A program made the position numbers and the translations under genes. From Gammaproteobacteria bacterium (lineage in GTDB: Bacteria > Pseudomonadota > Gammaproteobacteria > Arenicellales > Spongiicolonaceae): a DNA stretch of 19,223 nucleotides. The first letter of the stretch is position 1, and the number at the start of each line of letters is the position of its first letter. The notes beneath the pieces were generated by a model, which worked only from the letters and a program-made list of their open reading frames with translations, made no database searches and was not told the DNA's origin. This document shows, piece after piece, positions 1 to 6,516 of the stretch. The stretch covers positions 1 to 19,223 of the forward strand of contig RKSH01000221.1 of assembly GCA_007570945.1 (NCBI GenBank). The letters run 5' to 3'.

Positions 1-965
1 ACGAACTGGCGAAAGGTGACCATCACCGACACCGGGTTGCCCGGCAGGCCGAAGAACAGCGCGCCGCCGATTTCACCGAATGACAGCGGCCGCCCCGGTT
101 TCATGGCGATTTTCCAGAAGTGCACACGGCCCATCTCGCCCAGCATGCGGCGCACATAATCGGCATCGCCAACCGAGGCGCCGCCGGTGGCGATGACGGC
201 GTCGGCGTTGGCCGCGGCATCGCCGAGGGCGCGGCCGGTGGCGGCGGGGTCGTCGCGCACGATGCCGAAGTCCGCCGCCTCCACGGCCAACTCTTGCAGC
301 ATGGCGCCAAGGGTGTGGCGGTTGCTGTCGTGCAACTCGCCGGCGGCGAGAGGCTGGTCCACGGCGCGCAACTCGTCGCCGGTGGAGAAAAACGCGACGC
401 GCGGTTTGCGCGCCACGCGCACGGCGGCGGCGCCGGCGGCGGCCAAAACGCCGAGGGCGGCGGCGTCGATGCAATCGCCGGCGCTGAGAATGGTGTCGCC
501 GACGTTGAAATCGCCGCCCACCTCGCGCACGAATTGATTCTTGCGCTGGCCGGCGCTGATGGTGGCGGTGGCGGCGCCAACGTCGACGGTGACGGTTTCC
601 TGCATGACCACGGTGTCGGCGCCGGCCGGCAGCGGGGCGCCGGTCATGATGCGCGCGCATTGGCCGCGTTGCAAAACGCCGGTGAACGGATGGCCGGCGG
701 CGGCGGCGCCTTTGATGCGCAGTGTACAAGCGCCGTCAGTCGGCAGGTCCAAAGCGTTGACCGCATAGCCGTCCATGGCCGCGTTGCGCGAGTTGGGCAC
801 CGGCGCGGCGGCGGTGATGTCGGCGGCGGCGACGCGATTGCGGGCATGGGTGAGCGCGACGGTCTCGGCGCCGGTGACGGCCTTGACCGCGGCGCGCATG
901 CGCCGCAGCGCCTCCTCGGCCGGCAGCGAGCCGGGGTCAAAGTCGCAACCGGCGCGCTCAGCCAT
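1..965 (-). CDS. moeA: Molybdopterin molybdenumtransferase MoeA (3' end beyond the window)
   Basis: MoeA inserts molybdate into adenylated molybdopterin, the last step of molybdenum cofactor synthesis in the cytoplasm. The frame reads from ATG at 965 to the left edge without a stop, giving about 321 codons; the family is usually about 400 residues, so roughly the last fifth is missing. Visible motifs are NSRNAAMDGYAV near the N-terminus, MTGAPLPAGADTVV, FFSTGDEL around residue 191, TGGASVGDADYV, KPGRPLSFG and GLPGNPVS near residue 305. The last three form the MogA-like domain that binds molybdopterin and molybdate. The start lies inside the end of moaC, with an 8-nt overlap (958-965), so the two are almost certainly co-transcribed and translationally coupled. 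No reading-frame damage is visible in the part shown. Confidence 0.95.
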   Translation of the reverse strand, partial: MAERAGCDFDPGSLPAEEALRRMRAAVKAVTGAETVALTHARNRVAAADITAAAPVPNSRNAAMDGYAVNALDLPTDGACTLRIKGAAAAGHPFTGVLQRGQCARIMTGAPLPAGADTVVMQETVTVDVGAATATISAGQRKNQFVREVGGDFNVGDTILSAGDCIDAAALGVLAAAGAAAVRVARKPRVAFFSTGDELRAVDQPLAAGELHDSNRHTLGAMLQELAVEAADFGIVRDDPAATGRALGDAAANADAVIATGGASVGDADYVRRMLGEMGRVHFWKIAMKPGRPLSFGEIGGALFFGLPGNPVSVMVTFRQF

Positions 966-1440
966 GGCGCGTCCACCGGCCGGAGCGGCCGCCGCGTTTT
1001 TCCACCAGCGCGATGCCGTCCATCACCATGCCGCGGTCGGCCGACTTGCACATGTCGTAAACCGTCAGCAGCGCCACCTGCACCGCGGCCAGCGCCTCCA
1101 TCTCGACGCCGGTGCGCTCGCGGGTGGTGACGCTGGCGGTGCAGCGCAGCGCGGATTCTTCAACCAGCGGCGCGAAGTCAACGGTGACGCCGGTGAGCGC
1201 GATGGGGTGGCACAGCGGCACCAGTTCGGCGGCGCGCTTGGCCGCCATCACCGCCGCCACCCGCGCCACGCCGAGCACGTCGCCCTTGGCGTGCACGCCG
1301 TCCACGATTCCGCGCAACGTGGCCGGCGCCATGCGAATGAGGCCCTCGGCCCGCGCCAGCCGCGCCGTCACCTTCTTGTCCGCGACGTCCACCATGCGCG
1401 CCGCGCCATCGCGGCCGAGGTGGGGGAAAGAGTCGTTCAT
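958..1440 (-). CDS. moaC: Cyclic pyranopterin monophosphate synthase MoaC
   Basis: MoaC converts the MoaA product 3',8-cyclo-7,8-dihydro-GTP into cyclic pyranopterin monophosphate, the first stable intermediate of molybdenum cofactor synthesis. The product has 160 residues, the normal length. The family hallmarks are clear: MVDVADKKVTARLA near the N-terminus, LCHPIALTGV in the middle, and GVEMEALAAVQVALLTVYDM followed by CKSADRGMV. The open frame continues far upstream, antisense to moeB, but homology begins with MNDSFPHLGRDG, which fixes the start at 1440. No Shine-Dalgarno sequence precedes it; instead TACAGT lies 6 nt before the ATG (see the promoter entry). It heads a moaC-moeA operon, divergent from moeB. 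Confidence 0.96.
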   Translation of the reverse strand: MNDSFPHLGRDGAARMVDVADKKVTARLARAEGLIRMAPATLRGIVDGVHAKGDVLGVARVAAVMAAKRAAELVPLCHPIALTGVTVDFAPLVEESALRCTASVTTRERTGVEMEALAAVQVALLTVYDMCKSADRGMVMDGIALVEKRGGRSGRWTRHG

Positions 1441-1500
1441 GCGGCGACTGTAGCACTTTCGCCACCGCCGCCGGCCGCCGCCGGGTGCTACACTGCGGCC
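1441..1500. promoter_or_regulatory. Divergent moaC / moeB promoter region with mirrored extended -10 motifs
   Basis: The 60-nt gap between the two start codons carries TGCTACACT reading toward moeB (TACACT at 1489-1494) and TGCTACAGT reading toward moaC (TACAGT at 1452-1447). Both match an extended -10 (TGnTAnnnT). Because they face outward they form an imperfect inverted repeat (ACTGTAGCAC / GTGCTACACT). Each hexamer ends exactly 6 nt before its ATG, which would place +1 at the start codon. I see no convincing -35. This is sequence pattern only. Confidence 0.5.
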
Positions 1501-2289
1501 ATGGACGACGAGCAACTCCTGCGCTACAGCCGCCAAATCATGCTGCCGGAAGTGGACGCCGCGGGACAGCAACGGCTGACCGAGTCGCGGGCGCTGGTGG
1601 TGGGGCTTGGCGGGCTGGGCTCGCCGGCGGCGATGTACCTGGCGGCGGCCGGAGTCGGGCATCTGGCGCTGAGCGATCCGGACAAGGTGGACCTGTCCAA
1701 CCTGCAGCGGCAGATTATTCATGGCACCCGCGCCATCGGCTGCCCGAAGACCGAATCTGCAATTCACACGTTGCAGTCGCTGAACCCGATGGTGAAGGTG
1801 GAGGGCCTGGCCCGGGTGCTGGAGGCCGCAGAACTGGAGGCGCAGGTGGCGGCGGCCGATGTGGCGCTGGATTGCAGCGACAACTTTGCCGCGCGCTTTG
1901 CGCTGAACCGCGCCTGCATACAACAGCGGACGCCGTGGCTGTCGGCGGCGGCGATTCGCATGGAGGGACAGGTGATTGCGTTTGACCCGCGCCGCGACGA
2001 CTCGCCGTGCTACCGCTGCCTGTATCCGGACGATACCGAACTGGCCGAGCGCTGCAGCGACACCGGCATCCTCGGCTCGGTGGTGGGAATCTTCGGCGCC
2101 ATTCAGGCCACCGAGGCGGTGAAGATTCTGCTTGACATCGGCCGGCCGCTGGTGGGAAAACTGTTGACGCTGGACGCGCGCACCATGGAGTGGCTGGCCA
2201 TTCAGGTGCCGCGCCAAAAAAACTGCCCGCACTGCGGCGGCAAAACAAAAACCAAGTCCAAAACCAAAAGCAAAGAGGAAAACCCCTAA
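1501..2289 (+). CDS. moeB: Molybdopterin-synthase adenylyltransferase MoeB (ThiF/HesA family)
   Basis: An E1-like enzyme that adenylates the C-terminal glycine of a small sulfur carrier, MoaD in molybdopterin synthesis; close relatives act on ThiS. The 262-residue product starts with MDDEQLLRYSRQIMLPEV, typical of the family. It has the nucleotide-binding loop GLGGLG (35-40), the DLSNLQRQI segment (64-72), the conserved Asp of LDCSDNF (about 124), and two zinc-binding CxxC pairs at 170/173 and 242/245. There is no C-terminal rhodanese domain. The position opposite moaC-moeA favours MoeB over ThiF. After the last Cys pair comes an unusual Lys/Thr/Ser tail (about 248-262) encoded by a short repeat. 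Its stop overlaps the next start. Upstream extension of the frame to 775 is rejected as antisense to moaC and moeA. Confidence 0.93.
   Translation: MDDEQLLRYSRQIMLPEVDAAGQQRLTESRALVVGLGGLGSPAAMYLAAAGVGHLALSDPDKVDLSNLQRQIIHGTRAIGCPKTESAIHTLQSLNPMVKVEGLARVLEAAELEAQVAAADVALDCSDNFAARFALNRACIQQRTPWLSAAAIRMEGQVIAFDPRRDDSPCYRCLYPDDTELAERCSDTGILGSVVGIFGAIQATEAVKILLDIGRPLVGKLLTLDARTMEWLAIQVPRQKNCPHCGGKTKTKSKTKSKEENP
2230..2280 (+). repeat. Short A-rich repeat coding the Lys/Thr/Ser tail of MoeB
   Basis: Two adjacent imperfect 18-nt units, rich in AAAACC and AAAAGC, encode KTKTKS and KTKSKE at the very end of MoeB, beyond the zinc-binding CPHC. MoeB normally ends close to this Cys pair, so the tail looks like a local repeat expansion. 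Confidence 0.55.
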
Positions 2290-2876
2290 TGGCCGAAACC
2301 CCCTCAACCATGCTCGCCCTCGGCACCCGCGCGCCGGGCTTTCGCCTGCCGAACCGCAACCCGGACGTGGGCGGCGCGGTGGTCACACTGGAAGATTATG
2401 CCGGCGCGCCGGCGCTGTTGGTGGCGTTTATCTGCAACCACTGCCCATATGTGGTGCACCTGCGCGATGCGCTGTGCGATTTTGCGCGCGAATTTGCGGC
2501 GCAAGGGCTGGCCACGGTGGCGGTGTCGGCCAACGACGCCGGGCGTTACCCGGACGACGCGCCGGAAAAAATGACCGCGCATGCGAAACGCTATAAATTT
2601 CCCTTCGCGTATTTGTATGACGCCGGGCAGGACACCGCCAAGGCCTACCGCGCCGCATGCACGCCGGATTTTTTTCTGTTTGACGGCGGGGGCGCGTTGG
2701 TTTACCGCGGGCGTTTTGACGGCAGCTCGCCGGGCAACAACGTCGCGCTGAGCGGCGGCGACCTGCGCGCCGCGGTTGAGGCAACCTTGGCCGGGCGCAA
2801 GCCGGCGGCGGAGCAGTTGCCGAGTCTGGGCTGCAGTATTAAATGGAAAGCGGGCAACGAGCCGGATTATTTCTAA
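2289..2876 (+). CDS. Thioredoxin-like redoxin (AhpC/TSA superfamily), specific role unknown
   Basis: This 195-residue protein is a predicted thiol-disulfide or peroxiredoxin-like protein. It has the segment LLVAFICNHCPYVVHLRDAL with C49-N-H-C52, in the position of the thioredoxin CxxC after the first beta strand. It also has ACTPDFFLFD, carrying the cis-proline region typical of the fold, and LVYRGRFDGSSPGNN after it. No signal peptide is apparent, so it is probably cytoplasmic. The start ATG (2289-2291) shares one base with the moeB stop (TAATG), with AGAGG upstream as a likely ribosome binding site, so it is co-translated with moeB. A functional link to cofactor sulfuration is possible but is inference only. 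Its stop overlaps the gpmA stop on the opposite strand. Confidence 0.88.
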   Translation: MAETPSTMLALGTRAPGFRLPNRNPDVGGAVVTLEDYAGAPALLVAFICNHCPYVVHLRDALCDFAREFAAQGLATVAVSANDAGRYPDDAPEKMTAHAKRYKFPFAYLYDAGQDTAKAYRAACTPDFFLFDGGGALVYRGRFDGSSPGNNVALSGGDLRAAVEATLAGRKPAAEQLPSLGCSIKWKAGNEPDYF

Positions 2877-3589
2877 GCGCCGCCCTCACCCTCACCCTCC
2901 AGATAAAACCTGCGGCGCACCTCCATCCGCGCATCGAACTCATACACCAGCGGCCGGCCGGTGGGGATTTCCAGCGTCATGATGTCGGTGTCGGAAATGC
3001 CGTCCAGATGCTTGACCAGCGCGCGCAAACTGTTGCCGTGCGCGGAGACGATGATGCGGCGGCCGGCGGCGGCGCCGGGTTTAATTTCCCTCTCCCAGCA
3101 TGGAATGACGCGGGCGATGGTGTCGGCCAGGGACTCGCCGCCGGGCAATTTTTCCAGTTCGGCGTAGCGCGGGTCGCGGCTTGGATGCAACGGGTCGGCG
3201 GCGTCCAAGAGCGGCGGCCGGACGGCAAAACTGCGCCGCCACATGCGCACCTGCGCGGCGCCGTGGCGCTCGGCGGTTTCGGCCTTGTCCAAACCCTGCA
3301 GCGCGCCGTAGTGGCGCTCGTTCAGCGCGATGCGCTTGTGCACCGGCAGCCACAAACAATCCATCTCGTCCAGAATTAACCACAATGTGCGAATGGCGCG
3401 TTTCAACACCGAAGTGAACGCGAGGTCAAAAACATAACCGCCGCGCCGCAGCATTTCCCCGGCGCGGCGCGCCTCGGCGATGCCGCCCGGCGACAGATCC
3501 ACATCCACCCAGCCGGTGAAACGGTTGGCGAGGTTCCATTCACTCTGGCCGTGGCGGACCAGAACCAAGGTGCGGGTTTGCGAAGTCAT
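2873..3589 (-). CDS. gpmA: 2,3-bisphosphoglycerate-dependent phosphoglycerate mutase
   Basis: Interconverts 3- and 2-phosphoglycerate in glycolysis and gluconeogenesis. The 238-residue product has the phosphohistidine motif LVRHGQSEWN (His13), FTGWVDVDLS, the ERHYGALQG segment with the catalytic Glu near 91, and SAHGNSLRAL carrying the second active-site His (184). These are diagnostic of the cofactor-dependent dPGM family. The start at MTSQTRT fits the family; the frame runs upstream into ppc without support. It follows ppc by 26 nt on the same strand, so a ppc-gpmA transcript is likely, which would link two enzymes of the PEP node. The C-terminus ends in EGEGEGGA, encoded by a GGTGAG hexamer repeat also seen in ppc. 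The last four bases overlap the convergent redoxin gene. Confidence 0.95.
   Translation of the reverse strand: MTSQTRTLVLVRHGQSEWNLANRFTGWVDVDLSPGGIAEARRAGEMLRRGGYVFDLAFTSVLKRAIRTLWLILDEMDCLWLPVHKRIALNERHYGALQGLDKAETAERHGAAQVRMWRRSFAVRPPLLDAADPLHPSRDPRYAELEKLPGGESLADTIARVIPCWEREIKPGAAAGRRIIVSAHGNSLRALVKHLDGISDTDIMTLEIPTGRPLVYEFDARMEVRRRFYLEGEGEGGA
2880..2902 (-). repeat. GGTGAG hexamer repeat at the 3' end of gpmA
   Basis: On the minus strand about three GGTGAG-like units encode GEGEGG at the C-terminus of GpmA. Similar runs occur inside ppc (5368-5391) and upstream of radC (14119-14133). Confidence 0.6.
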
Positions 3590-3615
3590 ATGTCGACGAT
3601 AACAGTTTTCACGGG

Positions 3616-6462
3616 CTAGCCGGTGTTGCGCAGGCCGTTGGCGATGGCGTTGATGGTGCGCAGCAGCGCGTCGGTCCACACGCCGCCGTCTTCACCGCGC
3701 GCGCGCGGCAGCAGCGCGACTTGAATGTGGTTCATGGGGTCAATATACGGGTCGCGGCGGGCCAGGGCCACGGCCAGGCGCGGGTTGTCGGGCAGCAAAT
3801 CCTCGCTTTGCATGATGCGCCGCATGATGTCGCAGGTGCGCTCGTACTCGCCGCGAATTTGCGCGAACACCCGGTCGCGGATGCGCGGGTCGTCGCATAA
3901 CTTTGCGTACTCGCCGGCGATTTCCATGGACGACTTGGCCAGCGTCATCCGCGTGTTGCTCAAGAGCGCGGCGAAGTACGGCCACTCGCGGTTCATGCGG
4001 CGCAAAATTTCCAAGCCGTCACCGCGGTTCTCACGCATGAATTTTTCCAGCGCATAGCCAACGCCGAACCACGCCGGCAAAGCGCACCGCGACTGCGCCC
4101 AGCCGAACACCCAGGGAATGGCGCGAATGGAAAACCGCGACAAGTCGCCGGCCTCGCGGTGGGTGGGGCGCGAGCCGATGTTGAGTTTGCCGAGGTCGCG
4201 CACCGGCGTGGTTTGGTAGAAATACGCCACCAGGTCCTCGCTGTCATCGGCCGCCGCGCGCCAGGCGCCCTCACCGTCGCGCGCCAGTTGCGCCATCACC
4301 CTCGCATGCGCCGGGGCGCCGCCATCGGCGCGCAGGCGGCCGCAACTTGCCTTCATCAAGCCGCTGATGCCGGCGGTCATCTCAAACACCGCGGTTTCCG
4401 GGTGCAGGTACTTAAATGAGAGCACCTCGCCCTGCTCGGTGAACTTAATGCGGCCGCGCACCGTGCCCGGCGGCTGGGCGAGAATTGAGTCGTGGGTGGG
4501 GCCGCCGCCGCGGCTCACCGTGCCGCCGCGGCCGTGGAACAGGCGGCAGGCGATGCCGAAGCGGTCGGCGATGTCGCGCACCCGCTGCTGCGCGCGGTAC
4601 AGCGCCCACGACGAGGCGAGGATGCCGCCGTCCTTGCACGAGTCGGAATAGCCGAGCATCACCTCCTGCAAACCGCCGCCGGCGCGCAATGAGTCACGGT
4701 AACGCCCCACGCTGAACAGCGCGCCCAGCACCTGCTCAATGCGGCCGAGGTCGTCGACGGTTTCAAACAGCGGGGTGATGCGGATGGCGGCTGCGGCTTT
4801 GGAGTCACCGTTTTTAAGCTCCGCACCGTCATATGCAGAGTCGGAGTCACCGTTTTCACCGTCGCCACCGTCATGTGCGGAGGCTGGGTCACCGTTTTTA
4901 ACCCCGCCCACGCCGGCCACCGCGGCCAGCAGCAGGACTTCCAGCACATCGCTGGCCTCGCGCGTCATGGAAATGATGTAGTTGCCGATGGCGCCGGCCT
5001 CGCTTTGGGCAATGAGAAAAAAAACCTCCAGCGTCTCGCGCGCCTCGGCGCTGAGCCGGTCAGGATGCGGGCGAATTTTTTGCGCTTTGCCGGTCCATTC
5101 GCCGAGCAGCGCGCGGCGTTGCTTCTCGCCGAGGGCGGCGTAGTCGCCGCACACCCCGGCCAGTGAAAAAATTTCCGCCACCGCCCGGCCATGGCGCTCC
5201 GATTCCTGCCGCAGGTCAAGGCGCGCCAGGTGAAAGCCGAAAGTCTCCACCAACCGCACCAGGTCGCGCAGGTCGCCGTCGGCCAGGCTGGCGTCGCCGT
5301 GATGGCGCAGCGAACGGTCGATGACTTTGATGTCATGGAGAAATTCGGCGGCCGATGGGTAACCGTGTTCACCCTCGCCCTCACCCTCGCCTTGCGCGGC
5401 GCGCAGGTTGTGGCGCAACCGAAAGGCCATGAAAAAAAGTTTGCGCCGGTAGGGTTCGTGCGCATACAAGGCGGGGTCGCCGGCAAAGGCCGGCGCGGCG
5501 CGGGCGGCGTCTTTTTGCATGACTGCCGCGAATTCCGCCGACACCTGAATTAATTTTTCGGAGAAGGTGAGGGTTTTTTCCAGATGCGCAACGCGCCGCG
5601 CGTATTCGGCCAGCACCTCGGATTTTTGCATGCGCAAAGTTTTGCGCGTCACCTGGGCCGTCACATGCGGGTTGCCGTCGCGGTCGCCGCCGATCCATGA
5701 GCCGAAGTGAACAAACCCCGGCACGCGCAAATCGGCGGCGTAATGTTTGCGAATGGCGCGCTCCAGATTGCGGTAAACCACCGGCACGCTCTGAAAAACC
5801 GACTCGCGAAAAAAATACAGGCCCTGCCGCGCCTCGCCCTCCACGGTGTGCGGCATGGAGCGCACCTCGTCGGTCTTCCACAGCGCCTGAATTTGGGCGC
5901 GCAGGCGGGCGGTGACATGCCGACGGCGGTGCCGGTCGGCGGCCGCCGCGTCCAGTTCCTCGCAGCTCAGAAAAATGCGGCGCAACGATTCCAGAATGGT
6001 GCGGCGTTTAATTTCGGTGGGGTGGGCGGTGAACACCGGAATGAATTCCATGCCGTCCAGCAACTTCCGCAATTCGTCAAGGGTGAGGCCGCCGTGCCGC
6101 AGCTCGGCCACCGTGCGGTCAAAGGAACCGTGCCACAGCGCCCGCCCGGCGCTTACCCGGTGGCGCCGGCGGCGGTGCTGGGAAGCCTCGTCGGCCAGGT
6201 TGACCAGACTAAAATAAGCGCTGAACGCGCGGATGACATGGGTCACCTCGGCGACTTCCATGTGCGCGATGCGGCGGCGCAACTTGTCGCGCAGTTTTTT
6301 GTCGTCGGCGCCGCGCAGGCGGATGAAGCCGCGCCGCAACTCCTCCACCGCCGCCAAAATTTCCGCGCCCTCGTGCTGTGCAATCACCTCGCCCAGCAGT
6401 TTTCCCAGCAACCGCACGCGGGCGCGCAACGCCTGGTCCTGTTGTTGGTCGGTGTTCATCAT
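3616..6462 (-). CDS. ppc: Phosphoenolpyruvate carboxylase
   Basis: Carboxylates PEP with bicarbonate to oxaloacetate, the main anaplerotic reaction of many bacteria. The 948-residue protein has every family signature in order: FTAHPTEIKRRT with the catalytic His, SWIGGDRDGNPHVT, GYSDSCKDGG, the LFHGRGGTVSRGGGP glycine loop, FTEQGEVLSFKY, GSRPTHR, SIRAIPWVFGWAQ, and the invariant C-terminal NTG. It is longer than the usual 870-900 residues. Much of the excess is a repeat insertion between LLLAAVAGVGG and ITPLFETVDDL (about 38 residues, minus-strand DNA 4795-4900), plus a GEGEGEGE run near 5368-5391. The frame stays open through both, so the enzyme is probably active. Start: two adjacent ATGs (6462, 6459). 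A TATACT box lies 20 nt upstream, shared with the divergent doeA-like gene. Confidence 0.97.
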   Translation of the reverse strand: MMNTDQQQDQALRARVRLLGKLLGEVIAQHEGAEILAAVEELRRGFIRLRGADDKKLRDKLRRRIAHMEVAEVTHVIRAFSAYFSLVNLADEASQHRRRRHRVSAGRALWHGSFDRTVAELRHGGLTLDELRKLLDGMEFIPVFTAHPTEIKRRTILESLRRIFLSCEELDAAAADRHRRRHVTARLRAQIQALWKTDEVRSMPHTVEGEARQGLYFFRESVFQSVPVVYRNLERAIRKHYAADLRVPGFVHFGSWIGGDRDGNPHVTAQVTRKTLRMQKSEVLAEYARRVAHLEKTLTFSEKLIQVSAEFAAVMQKDAARAAPAFAGDPALYAHEPYRRKLFFMAFRLRHNLRAAQGEGEGEGEHGYPSAAEFLHDIKVIDRSLRHHGDASLADGDLRDLVRLVETFGFHLARLDLRQESERHGRAVAEIFSLAGVCGDYAALGEKQRRALLGEWTGKAQKIRPHPDRLSAEARETLEVFFLIAQSEAGAIGNYIISMTREASDVLEVLLLAAVAGVGGVKNGDPASAHDGGDGENGDSDSAYDGAELKNGDSKAAAAIRITPLFETVDDLGRIEQVLGALFSVGRYRDSLRAGGGLQEVMLGYSDSCKDGGILASSWALYRAQQRVRDIADRFGIACRLFHGRGGTVSRGGGPTHDSILAQPPGTVRGRIKFTEQGEVLSFKYLHPETAVFEMTAGISGLMKASCGRLRADGGAPAHARVMAQLARDGEGAWRAAADDSEDLVAYFYQTTPVRDLGKLNIGSRPTHREAGDLSRFSIRAIPWVFGWAQSRCALPAWFGVGYALEKFMRENRGDGLEILRRMNREWPYFAALLSNTRMTLAKSSMEIAGEYAKLCDDPRIRDRVFAQIRGEYERTCDIMRRIMQSEDLLPDNPRLAVALARRDPYIDPMNHIQVALLPRARGEDGGVWTDALLRTINAIANGLRNTG
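4795..4900 (-). repeat. In-frame 42-bp (2 x 21) tandem repeat inside ppc
   Basis: Three copies of AAAACGGTGAC occur on the coding strand at exact 42-nt spacing (plus-strand starts 4804, 4846, 4888). They encode two full 14-residue units beginning KNGDPAS and ENGDSDS and a partial third beginning KNGDS, with SAHDG / SAYDG in the middle of each full unit. The half-units carry ATGACGGTG, so the deeper period is about 21 nt. The core GAAAACGGTGAC is identical to one in the uvrD-radC repeat at 13341-13445. The surrounding enzyme is conserved on both sides. Confidence 0.85.
5368..5391 (-). repeat. GGTGAG / GGCGAG hexamer repeat inside ppc
   Basis: Four hexamer units alternating GGCGAG and GGTGAG on the coding strand encode GEGEGEGE, just after LRHNLRAAQ and before HGYPSAAEFL. 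This is a variable loop region in PEP carboxylases, so the expansion is tolerable. It matches runs in gpmA and upstream of radC. Confidence 0.6.
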
Positions 6463-6516
6463 CGCGCGCGCCGGCGCGGGGGAGTATAATCGCCCGGCGC
6501 CGTGAGGGCGCTTTTT
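6463..6516. promoter_or_regulatory. Divergent ppc / doeA-like promoter with overlapping -10 elements
   Basis: The sequence AGTATAAT at 6483-6490 contains TATAAT toward the doeA-like gene (6485-6490) and, on the other strand, TATACT toward ppc (6488-6483). The two -10 candidates share four bases, so RNA polymerase could occupy only one direction at a time. No clear -35 is seen on either side. On the plus strand GAGGG (6504-6508) is a plausible ribosome binding site for ATG 6517. Confidence 0.5.

Noticed and set aside
775..1500. Upstream extension of the moeB frame
   Set aside because: It runs antisense to moeA and moaC and has no family similarity; ATG 1501 begins the conserved N-terminus.
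958..2307. A 449-codon minus-strand frame spanning moeB antisense and moaC
   Set aside because: Only the last 160 residues are MoaC; the rest is antisense to the clearly conserved MoeB.
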